Shown piece by piece: positions 54,678-62,552 of a stretch of DNA of 64,000 bases (within the stretch, counting starts at the first letter, position 1; each line of letters begins with the position of its first letter). This DNA is from Bacteroidota bacterium (lineage in GTDB: Bacteria; Bacteroidota; Bacteroidia; B-17B0; Aurantibacillaceae), in contig JAUXZS010000029.1 in assembly GCA_030692515.1 (NCBI GenBank), positions 62,001 to 126,000 of the forward strand. The letters are read 5' to 3'. A program made the position numbers and the translations under genes. The notes under the pieces are model-generated. The model saw only the letters and a list, made by a program, of their open reading frames with translations, ran no database searches and was not told the origin of the DNA.

Positions 54678-55856
54678 TTAATGAACAAGATCCATTTTAG
54701 TAAACACTCTTACAGGATAAAGAGCTGCAAAAAAACCAATACTCATAATTAATCCGAGTATCCAAACAAAATCTTTAATCTGTATTTCAATAGGATAATA
54801 AGGGATAATAAACTCATCGCCAAATTTCACTAAATGGAATTGTACTTGCAACCAACAAACCAATAAACCAACCAACAAACCAATAATTGCTCCCACACCG
54901 GTTATTAAAAACCCTTCGCGCATAAAAATATTACGAATTAAATTTATGCTTGCCCCCATACTATAAAGCGTTTTAATATCTTTTCTTTTTTCAATAATTA
55001 ACATGGTTAAGGCGCCAATAATATTAAAAGTGGCAATAATTAAAATAAAAGCTAAAATAATAAACGTCGCTAATTTTTCAGTTTCTAAGGTTTTAAATAA
55101 AAGGTCGTTTAACTGGTAGCGATTTTTTACAATAAATTTACCTCCCAATTTTTCCTGCAACAAAACTTGTACATCTTCATATTTCCCTTTGTCACATAAA
55201 ATCTCAAGAGCGCTAACTTTATTAGGTTCATTAAATAACTTTTTAGCTGTTTCAATATTTACAAAAGCAAACTGATAATCAAATTCATCATTCAACGAAA
55301 AAATGCCGGTAGGCGTGCAATAAATTTGATTAAAATTATCGTCAGGATTTAGACTGTTTGATTTTCCTTTAACTGGGCTAAAAATACTTAACTCATTTAC
55401 AAATTCACGAATGTTTATTTGTAATTGATTGGCAATTCCTCTTCCTAAAAGAATATTATTTTTTTTAAGTTCGTTTAGTCCATAAACACCATCTTCAATT
55501 GAAGTTTCTATTTCTGCAACCTGGTTAAAATTTTCATCTACTCCTTTTATTGTAACAAGCGCTTGTTTATCAATATTTTTTAATAAGGCCTTATCACTTA
55601 GGGTTCTTGAAATTACTTTTACATTCGGAATCAACTTTATTTCAGAAATTAATTTTTCGTTAGCCTCAAAATATTTTCCTTTTACAAGTGTAACTTTTAA
55701 GTCGGGCTCAAAAATATTATACAAATTAGCAACGGTGCCAGTTAAACCGTTCATGGCAGACAAAATAATTATTAAAGCTGCGGTAGTAATTGCAATTGCA
55801 ATAATACTAATCCAACTAATAATATTAATAGCATTATTAGATTTCTTAGAAACCAA
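54678..55856 (-). CDS. LolC/LolE-type ABC transporter permease
   Basis: A 392-residue protein with one N-terminal and three C-terminal membrane helices around a large periplasmic domain. VSKKSNNAINIISWISI and the KRKDIKTLYSMGASINLIRNIFMREGF segment fit FtsX/LolE permeases that extract lipoproteins. The coordinates use a TTG start, but in-frame upstream codons also give FSFYIAKRYL, the conserved family N-terminus, without any ATG; a CTG at 55889 could be the true start. It lies 43 bp after the rbfA stop on the same strand. Confidence 0.85.
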   Translation of the reverse strand: MVSKKSNNAINIISWISIIAIAITTAALIIILSAMNGLTGTVANLYNIFEPDLKVTLVKGKYFEANEKLISEIKLIPNVKVISRTLSDKALLKNIDKQALVTIKGVDENFNQVAEIETSIEDGVYGLNELKKNNILLGRGIANQLQINIREFVNELSIFSPVKGKSNSLNPDDNFNQIYCTPTGIFSLNDEFDYQFAFVNIETAKKLFNEPNKVSALEILCDKGKYEDVQVLLQEKLGGKFIVKNRYQLNDLLFKTLETEKLATFIILAFILIIATFNIIGALTMLIIEKRKDIKTLYSMGASINLIRNIFMREGFLITGVGAIIGLLVGLLVCWLQVQFHLVKFGDEFIIPYYPIEIQIKDFVWILGLIMSIGFFAALYPVRVFTKMDLVH

Positions 55857-55899
55857 ATATCGCTTGGCTATATAAAATGAAAAATCCAGATTAAATTTA

Positions 55900-56238
55900 T
55901 TACTTCTTTAAAAGCGCGTCAATTTTCATTGCGTAGTCTAAAGAATCGTCAATAAAAAACATTAACTCAGGCACTATTCTTAATTGTTTTCCAACAATAA
56001 GACCTAACTTTTTACGGATTACACTATTTTGATCTTGAATCATTTTAAAAATAACAGCTTTGTCCTTATTCCCCATTATACTTAAATATGCTTTTGCCGA
56101 ACTTAAATCGGGACTAATACGCACCGTGGTTACGGTTATAAAACCACCACCAAAAAGGTTACGGGAATCGCTTCTGAAAATCTCGGCCAATTCTTTTGCT
56201 AATAATTTACTTACTTTTTGCTGTCTAAGGCTTTCCAT
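55900..56238 (-). CDS. rbfA: Ribosome-binding factor A
   Basis: A 112-residue KH-fold protein: RQQKVSKLLAKELAEIF, TVTTVRISPDLSSAKAYLSIMG and IVPELMFFIDDSLDYAMKID. These are the RbfA hallmarks; length is typical. It helps mature the 30S subunit (16S 5' end). It shares the minus strand with the LolE-type gene; the start lies 80 bp from the divergent msbA. Confidence 0.95.
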   Translation of the reverse strand: MESLRQQKVSKLLAKELAEIFRSDSRNLFGGGFITVTTVRISPDLSSAKAYLSIMGNKDKAVIFKMIQDQNSVIRKKLGLIVGKQLRIVPELMFFIDDSLDYAMKIDALLKK

Positions 56239-56290
56239 ACTGTAAATGTACTGAGATTTTTGTAGTATATTCGCTAATAATTGAAATAAA

Positions 56291-56307
56291 TTTACGTTTA
56301 ACGTAAA
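56291..56307. promoter_or_regulatory. 17-bp palindrome just upstream of the exporter gene
   Basis: TTTACGTT-T-AACGTAAA is a perfect 8-bp inverted repeat with a 1-bp centre, ending 11 bp before the ATG at 56319. It could be an operator or an RNA hairpin near the ribosome site. It lies in the divergent gap with rbfA. Confidence 0.4.
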
Positions 56308-56318
56308 GACTGCTATTA

Positions 56319-58166
56319 ATGAAAAAACTATTCTCGGTTTTAAAATACACCAAAAACTACAAAGGTTACCTTACTGCAAATGTTTCTTTTAACATTTTGT
56401 TTGCAGTATTTAGTGCGGTAAGTTTAACGCTTGCTGTTCCCTTTTTAAAATTATTATTTGAAGAAACAAATCTACTTGAAACAGGCTTAATTTTATTAAA
56501 TGGTAAGCCTAAGTTTGCCTTTTCATCAGAGTATGTTAAAGATATTTCTAATTACTATTTGGCAGGATTAATCATCACTCAAGGAGGCAAAGCCAAAGCT
56601 TTGGTAGTTATTTGTGTTATTGTTTTTAGCATGACTTTTTTTAAAAATATTTTTCGTTATCTGGCAATGTATTTTATTGCACCAATTCGTAACGGCGTTG
56701 TTCGTGATTTAAGAAATAAAATTTACAAAAAAGCAATGAATTTACCTTTGAGTTATTACAGCGAAGAAAAAAAAGGTGATCTTATGAGTCGCATGACATC
56801 AGACGTGCAAGAAATTGAGTGGAGCATTATGCAAACACTAGAAATGATTTTCAGAGAGCCTTTAACAATTATTATTTCATTTAGTTTAATGCTTTTAATA
56901 AGCGCAAAACTTACGTTATACATTTTAATTTTACTACCCATAGCGGCTTTGTTTATTGTTATTTTAGGCAAGAGCTTAAAAAATGCTTCGCGCAAAAGCA
57001 AAGAAACTTTAGGCGGATTAATTAGTGTGATTGAGGAAACTTTAGGCAGCCTAAAAGTCATTAAAGCTTTTAGCGCTATGAGTCCGATGCAAAAAAAGTT
57101 TGAAGAGATTAATCAACGCTACTACAAACAATCTGTAAAAGTTTACAGAAAAACAGACCTCAGCTCCCCATTAACAGAAATAATAGTTACAGGTATTTTA
57201 ATGTTTATTTTATTTATTGGTGGTAGTATGGTTTTTAATGGTGAATTAACCGGACCATTATTTATGGGCTATTTTATTTTGGCATCGCAATTAATTCCTC
57301 CAATAAAACAATTATCTACTGCTTATAGCAATATTCAAAAAGGAGTGGCAAGCGAAGAACGCATTGATAAAATTTTATTAGCCGATAATCTTATTGTGGA
57401 TAAAGCCGATGCAAAAGAACTTCATGAATTTTCAAAGGAAATAGAATATAAAAATTTATCCTTTGCCTATCATAAAGGAGATGAAGGTTATGTTTTAAAA
57501 GATATTAATTTAAAAATCGCGAAAGGAAAAACGATTGCGCTTGTTGGCCAAAGTGGTAGCGGAAAAACAACTATGGCAGATATGTTGCCGCGTTTTTACG
57601 AAAGTGATAAAGGAGAATTATTAATTGACGGTGTTAATATTAAAAATTTACAAACCGAAAGTGTACGTAAACAAATTGGTGTGGTAACTCAAGAAAGTGT
57701 TTTGTTTAACGACACTGTAAAAAACAATATTATTTTTGGTATGCAAAATATTTCAGCCAATGAAGTAATTGAAGCTGCCAAAATTGCTAATGCTCATGAA
57801 TTCATCATGCAATTACCAAATGGTTACGATACCATTATTGGTGACCGTGGCGGTAAATTAAGTGGTGGTCAACGTCAACGTTTAAGCATTGCGCGTGCCA
57901 TATTAAAAAATCCGGCAATTTTAATTTTAGATGAAGCAACCTCTGCTTTAGATACTGAAAGTGAAAAATTAGTACAAGAAGCATTAACAAATTTAATGAA
58001 GAACCGTACAAGTCTTGTAATCGCTCACCGGTTATCAACAATAGCTAATGCGGATGAAATAATTGTGATGAGTAAAGGTGAAATAATTGAACGTGGGAAT
58101 CACGAACAATTACTCGCGCTAAATGGCACTTACAAGAAACTTTGCGATATGCAAAGCTTTAAATAG
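56319..58166 (+). CDS. MsbA-type lipid exporter (ABC transporter, ATPase and permease)
   Basis: A 615-residue half-transporter. Six membrane helices in residues 1-340, then a nucleotide-binding domain with Walker A GQSGSGKTT, signature LSGGQRQR, Walker B ILILDEATSALD and H-loop VIAHRLST. The fold and length fit MsbA/ABCB exporters for lipid A or drugs. In Bacteroidota this is usually the essential lipid A-type exporter, but specificity is not proven by sequence. Confidence 0.9.
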   Translation: MKKLFSVLKYTKNYKGYLTANVSFNILFAVFSAVSLTLAVPFLKLLFEETNLLETGLILLNGKPKFAFSSEYVKDISNYYLAGLIITQGGKAKALVVICVIVFSMTFFKNIFRYLAMYFIAPIRNGVVRDLRNKIYKKAMNLPLSYYSEEKKGDLMSRMTSDVQEIEWSIMQTLEMIFREPLTIIISFSLMLLISAKLTLYILILLPIAALFIVILGKSLKNASRKSKETLGGLISVIEETLGSLKVIKAFSAMSPMQKKFEEINQRYYKQSVKVYRKTDLSSPLTEIIVTGILMFILFIGGSMVFNGELTGPLFMGYFILASQLIPPIKQLSTAYSNIQKGVASEERIDKILLADNLIVDKADAKELHEFSKEIEYKNLSFAYHKGDEGYVLKDINLKIAKGKTIALVGQSGSGKTTMADMLPRFYESDKGELLIDGVNIKNLQTESVRKQIGVVTQESVLFNDTVKNNIIFGMQNISANEVIEAAKIANAHEFIMQLPNGYDTIIGDRGGKLSGGQRQRLSIARAILKNPAILILDEATSALDTESEKLVQEALTNLMKNRTSLVIAHRLSTIANADEIIVMSKGEIIERGNHEQLLALNGTYKKLCDMQSFK

Positions 58167-58251
58167 TAATTTTTAATCTCTTTTTGTTTAAAAACTAGGT
58201 ATTTCTCCAAAAAGTTAAAGTAGAATTAATTATCTTTAATAATATTAAAAG

Positions 58252-59526
58252 ATGAAAAAGCTATTTATATTATTTTCTCTATTACTATTTTTCAGTACAA
58301 ATGTATTTTGTCAAAATAATTCTATTAAGTCTGCCGATACAATTGGGCATATTGTTAAAGAATTAATCGAAGTTTATGACACAACTAACGCCAAGGTAAA
58401 TTTAAAAATACCGGATAAAGGTTATTATATTTTAGTTTACAGATATAGGTGGAAAGATATCGGTAAAGGCATCGACAACAAAGATTCTATAAAACTTTTA
58501 GAGGATAAAATTTCTACCATTTTACTTGGCGGAATGATTGGAAACCTTAAGGTAATTTGTTTAGCATATGATAGATCTGCAGACTACGACAAATGGATGC
58601 AAAATATAAAAAAAGAAAAACCGTTTAAACCAACTTCTAAATATAAAGTAGATTATTATAATTTAAATGGTAATCAAATAAGTGAAAAAAGAAGCAGAGA
58701 GCTTTTTACTAAATTAAGTCTGTTTGGGCCCGACGGAAAAATAATTAAATTTTCAAGTTCAATTGCTAAATTTTATTATCATTTAAAAGACGAGAAAATA
58801 AATGTAAAAGGTAAATTGGTTACAGTAAATGACAAGGGAATTAACGAACCGCTTAATGATGTGCTTGTGTATTTTCACGGAGAAAATAAAGTTGACACTC
58901 TTGGTAAAGGGATAACAGATATATATGGCGATTTTGACGTAAACATTCCAAACAACGAATCTAGCTATACTCTTAAAGCAGATGCTACGCACAAAAACAT
59001 TAAAAACATAATGCTTCTTACTCAAGAAGGAAAACAAATATCCTATCTACAAAAATCTTTTTTATCCTATGAGTATAAATTAATAAAAGCAGATATTTTA
59101 GAAATGTCTGAAATGAAAGTAGAAGATGATATTAGTTTAACCTTCAAAAACTTTGAAGGAAGTAAAGAAAACAAATTGTTAGTTATAGAAGATATTATTT
59201 ATGGTCTTGATGAATTTAATCTTGATAAACAGTCAGCAGAAATATTAAATAAAGTGGTTAAGATTTTAAAAGAGAGAGACAAGATTAAATTAGAAATAAT
59301 ATCTCATACAGATTCTCAAGGAGACGACGCCTCAAATCTCAGCCTGTCAAAAAAAAGAGCGAATGCCGTAGCAGAATATCTCATTAATAATGGCATATCT
59401 AAAAAAAGAATAACTGCTATTGGCAAAGGAGAAACCGAGATTCGAAACAGATGTTTTAATTCTGTAGCTTGTTCAGATAAGGAGCACGGCTATAATAGAA
59501 GAACAGAATTTAAGTTTAGTAAGTAA
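58252..59526 (+). CDS. OmpA-family outer membrane protein
   Basis: A 424-residue protein with a signal peptide (MKKLFILFSLLLFFSTNVFC). Residues about 180-245 look like a small beta-sandwich (carboxypeptidase regulatory-like; NEPLNDVLVYFHGENK, DIYGDFDVNIP). The C-terminal 120 residues are OmpA-like peptidoglycan binding: EIISHTDSQGDDASNLSLSKKRANAVAEYL, IGKGETEIRNRC and NRRTEFKF. It probably links the outer membrane to peptidoglycan. A TATCTTTA element lies 14 bp before the start. Confidence 0.85.
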   Translation: MKKLFILFSLLLFFSTNVFCQNNSIKSADTIGHIVKELIEVYDTTNAKVNLKIPDKGYYILVYRYRWKDIGKGIDNKDSIKLLEDKISTILLGGMIGNLKVICLAYDRSADYDKWMQNIKKEKPFKPTSKYKVDYYNLNGNQISEKRSRELFTKLSLFGPDGKIIKFSSSIAKFYYHLKDEKINVKGKLVTVNDKGINEPLNDVLVYFHGENKVDTLGKGITDIYGDFDVNIPNNESSYTLKADATHKNIKNIMLLTQEGKQISYLQKSFLSYEYKLIKADILEMSEMKVEDDISLTFKNFEGSKENKLLVIEDIIYGLDEFNLDKQSAEILNKVVKILKERDKIKLEIISHTDSQGDDASNLSLSKKRANAVAEYLINNGISKKRITAIGKGETEIRNRCFNSVACSDKEHGYNRRTEFKFSK

Positions 59527-59608
59527 ATCTTGCATTAACAATCCCCTATCAATAACTATTCGTTTTCATTTTATATGTAAGCATTCAAAAATTTAACTTC
59601 AAGGTTAA

Positions 59609-60322
59609 ATGAGTGGTCAGTTATTTATAGTTCCTACGCCTATTGGCAATTTAGAAGACATTACGCTTCGTGCAATTAATACACTTAAATCGGTTGATTT
59701 AATTTTAGCGGAAGACACTCGCACATCTTCTTTTCTCTTAAAACATTTACAAATCGAGAAGCCTTTAAAGTCTTATCACCAGCACAACGAACATAAAATT
59801 TTAGAAGAATTAATTTCCTCATTAAATTCAGGAAAAAATATTGCATTAATTTCTGATGCAGGAACGCCAGGAATATCTGACCCAGGATTTTTGTTAATTC
59901 GCGAAGCAATTGCACATAATGTAAATGTAATTTCTTTACCCGGCGCCACAGCATTTGTTCCTGCATTAGTTAACAGCGGCTTACCTTGTAATGAATTTAG
60001 TTTTTATGGATTTCTTCCGCAAAAAAAAGGAAGACAGACAAGATTAAAATTATTAGCGCAAGAAGAAAAAACATTTATTGTATATGAATCGCCTTTTAGA
60101 CTTTTAAAATTATTAGAAGAATTTAAAACCTATTTAGGTGAAGACAGAAAAGTAAGCGTATCGCGCGAAATCACAAAATTATTTGAAGAAACAAAAAGAG
60201 GAACAGTAAAAGAATTAATTACTTATTTTTCTTTAAAAACAGTTAAAGGCGAAATTGTTGTTGTTGTTCAAGGTAATAAAAACATTGATACAGAAACATT
60301 AGACACAGAAACAGATGAGTAA
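59609..60322 (+). CDS. rsmI: 16S rRNA 2'-O-methyltransferase RsmI
   Basis: A 237-residue tetrapyrrole-methylase-fold enzyme: VPTPIGNLEDITLRA, LAEDTRTSSFLLKHL, DAGTPGISDPGFLL and PGATAFVPALVNSGLP. It methylates C1402 of 16S rRNA. Its end overlaps the start of corA by 8 bp. Confidence 0.95.
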   Translation: MSGQLFIVPTPIGNLEDITLRAINTLKSVDLILAEDTRTSSFLLKHLQIEKPLKSYHQHNEHKILEELISSLNSGKNIALISDAGTPGISDPGFLLIREAIAHNVNVISLPGATAFVPALVNSGLPCNEFSFYGFLPQKKGRQTRLKLLAQEEKTFIVYESPFRLLKLLEEFKTYLGEDRKVSVSREITKLFEETKRGTVKELITYFSLKTVKGEIVVVVQGNKNIDTETLDTETDE

Positions 60323-61391
60323 AAATCACAAAAGAAGGCGAAAAAAAACAAACGCTCCACACAACATTGGCTCGCCTCCCGGCACTATGTTTTATAATGG
60401 GGAAGAAAAAGACCAGCGCGTAAAAATTACGTTAATTGAATTTAACGAGACCGAGTATTTTGAAGACAATTTTTATGACTTATCAGATTGTTTAACTCAC
60501 GTAAAAGACAATATGGTTAAGTGGATTAATGTGGAGGGGGTACATAACATTGAGCTTATTGAAAAATTCGGGAAGCTTTACAATCTTCATCCATTAACAT
60601 TAGAAGATATTGTACATATTGATCAACGTTCAAAATTTGAAGATTATGACCACTATGTGATAACAATATTAAAAATGATCATGTATGATACGGAGGTTCA
60701 TTCAGAACAACTTTCGTTAGTTTTAGTTGAGAATACTCTTATTTCCTTTCAAGAACCAGACAGCGGTGATGCCTTTGATATTATAAGAGCTAGATTAAGA
60801 CAAAATAAAGGAAGAATTCGAAAACTAAATTCAGATTACTTATTTTATGCATTGTTAGATGCGGTGGTTGATTGTTATTTTGATGCCATTGAAAAAATTG
60901 GAGATAAAGTAGAAAAGATTGAAGAAGAAATTATTAATGAACCAAGAAGAGAATCACTTATTGAACTCTATAAGTTAAAACGCGAAGTTATTTACTTGCG
61001 TAAACAAGTTTGGCCTCTTCGTGATATGATAAGTAATTTATTGCGTTCCGAGACTAGTTTTATTACTTCAAGTACACAATTATTTTTTAGAGACCTGCAA
61101 GACCATAGCACGCGAATAATAGATACTGTGGAAACCTATCGTGATTTATTAAGTGGAATTATGGATATTTATTTAAGCACGAATTCAAATAAAATGAATG
61201 AAGTGATGAAAGTGCTAACCATCATTTCAAGTATTTTTATTCCTATAACGTTTATTGTGGGAGTTTACGGGATGAATTTCGACATAATGCCAGAGTTAAG
61301 ATCTCCTTATGGCTATGCGATTGTTTGGAGTGTAATCCTTATTCTTATTATTGGGCAAATAATTTATTTCAAGAAAAAGAAATGGATGTAG
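60315..61391 (+). CDS. corA: CorA magnesium/cobalt transporter
   Basis: A 358-residue protein. A long cytoplasmic helical domain with charged EKIGDKVEKIEEEI leads to two C-terminal membrane helices and the GMN signature (YGMNFDIMP) near residue 322. It forms pentameric Mg2+ channels. The start overlaps rsmI by 8 bp, so the two are co-transcribed. Confidence 0.93.
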   Translation: MSKNHKRRRKKTNAPHNIGSPPGTMFYNGEEKDQRVKITLIEFNETEYFEDNFYDLSDCLTHVKDNMVKWINVEGVHNIELIEKFGKLYNLHPLTLEDIVHIDQRSKFEDYDHYVITILKMIMYDTEVHSEQLSLVLVENTLISFQEPDSGDAFDIIRARLRQNKGRIRKLNSDYLFYALLDAVVDCYFDAIEKIGDKVEKIEEEIINEPRRESLIELYKLKREVIYLRKQVWPLRDMISNLLRSETSFITSSTQLFFRDLQDHSTRIIDTVETYRDLLSGIMDIYLSTNSNKMNEVMKVLTIISSIFIPITFIVGVYGMNFDIMPELRSPYGYAIVWSVILILIIGQIIYFKKKKWM

Positions 61392-61415
61392 AATTCAAAA
61401 AACTCTACAATCCTA

Positions 61416-61577
61416 TTACGTTAACTCTACTGCGTTTGGATATTTAGCCTTCCAGTTCTTTAAACTTTCTTTTGTTCTAACTGTAATAACCGTTCTAGCG
61501 TCTATACGTAGTTTTACTAAGTAAGTGCTTCCTTTCACCTCCGCCACTTTTTTAATCTTTGATTTTGTTGCTCTCAT
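61416..61577 (-). CDS. Small basic protein of unknown function
   Basis: A 53-residue frame too short for most gene finders (start ATG at 61577, stop TAA at 61416-61418). It reads MRATKSKIKKVAEVKGSTYL, then VKLRIDARTVITVRTKESLKN and ends ...YPNAVELT: well-spaced charged and beta-strand residues, no rare-codon pattern, and one Trp. It lies alone between corA and the rplT terminator. Real gene status is likely but not proven; no family is recognised. Confidence 0.5.
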   Translation of the reverse strand: MRATKSKIKKVAEVKGSTYLVKLRIDARTVITVRTKESLKNWKAKYPNAVELT

Positions 61578-61690
61578 TTTTTCTTATTGTAGTTCAATAT
61601 TATAACGCAAATAAACCTATTTAGTTTTATTAATAACGTTAATTTAAGCTAATATACTAATTATTTCGACATACAAAAATATATTACGAC

Positions 61691-61714
61691 AAACGCCCCT
61701 AAAAAGGGGCGTTT
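61691..61714 (-). terminator. Hairpin terminator after rplT
   Basis: Stem AAACGCCCC/GGGGCGTTT (9 bp, 6-nt loop) lies 24 bp after the rplT stop on the minus strand. The high-GC stem in an AT-rich region supports a terminator role. Confidence 0.65.
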
Positions 61715-61738
61715 TAACAGAATATTATAATATAAATA

Positions 61739-62083
61739 TTATTTTACTTGATTGATAACCGCTGTAAAAGCTTCTGGATGATTCATTGCTAAATCTGCTA
61801 ACACTTTACGGTTTAATTGTAAACCTTTTGCATTTAACTTACCCATAAATTCAGAATAACTCATTCCGTGCTCTCTAACACCTGCGTTAATACGTTGAAT
61901 CCACAAACCACGCATTGTACGTTTTTTGTTTTTTCTGTCGCGATAAGCATACGTTAAACCTTTTTCAAGGGTATTTTTGGCGATTGTCCAAACATTACCT
62001 CTTGCACCCCAATAACCTTTGGTTAAATTTAGGATTTTTTTTCTGCGAGCCCTGCTGGCTACGTGATTGACACTTCTTGGCAT
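61739..62083 (-). CDS. rplT: 50S ribosomal protein L20
   Basis: A 114-residue protein with the L20 signatures [31 protein letters not shown] and [23 protein letters not shown]. Follows rpmI on the same strand. Confidence 0.98.
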   Translation of the reverse strand: MPRSVNHVASRARRKKILNLTKGYWGARGNVWTIAKNTLEKGLTYAYRDRKNKKRTMRGLWIQRINAGVREHGMSYSEFMGKLNAKGLQLNRKVLADLAMNHPEAFTAVINQVK

Positions 62084-62141
62084 TTTTTTTAATTTTTACT
62101 TTGAATTTTAGTGCTCATCTAAGAGACTTTTTGACTAAAAT

Positions 62142-62170
62142 TCGGGTTAAACATTTGTTTAATTAACCGA
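62142..62170 (-). promoter_or_regulatory. Hairpin in the rpmI-rplT gap (candidate L20 leader)
   Basis: A perfect 7-bp inverted repeat TTAAACA/TGTTTAA (62147-62162) lies inside an outer TCGG/CCGA stem. In other bacteria L20 can repress its own operon by binding a leader structure; here that is inference. Confidence 0.3.
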
Positions 62171-62202
62171 TTTTTTTTCGATAATTTTTAAAGAGCTTTC
62201 GC

Positions 62203-62397
62203 TTAGATACACAACATGAACTTCACGTTCGGGGTATCGGCTTTACTTACTAGGCCACTCTTAGTTAAACCGCGTTTACGGTCTTTTTCCTTTTTAGTTA
62301 AGATGTGACTTTTGAAAGCATGCTTTCTTTTAATCTTACCGCTTCCAGTCACACTAAAACGCTTCTTAGCGCTGGAATTAGTTTTCATTTTTGGCAT
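62203..62397 (-). CDS. rpmI: 50S ribosomal protein L35
   Basis: A 64-residue basic protein: [31 protein letters not shown] and an MLCI end matching Bacteroidota L35. Upstream is a strong promoter match, and infC, the usual first gene of this operon, is not present in the window. Confidence 0.97.
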   Translation of the reverse strand: MPKMKTNSSAKKRFSVTGSGKIKRKHAFKSHILTKKEKDRKRGLTKSGLVSKADTPNVKFMLCI

Positions 62398-62418
62398 TTT
62401 TTCTTTTTTTTAGGTTGG

Positions 62419-62449
62419 CAAAGATATTGTTTTATTCGTTTTACGCAAA
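62419..62449 (-). promoter_or_regulatory. Consensus Bacteroidota promoter for rpmI-rplT
   Basis: On the minus strand TTTG (62449-62446), 19 bp, TATCTTTG (62426-62419) matches both consensus boxes exactly. It would start transcription about 15 bp before the rpmI ATG at 62397. Confidence 0.75.
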
Positions 62450-62552
62450 GATTTAGTGAGTTTATTTTGACTTTTCTTGCCCAAAAACCAAACTGGCTCT
62501 ATAATTTACGGCAAATAAGCTCAAAGCTATTGTCATTTTAACATTATTCTAA

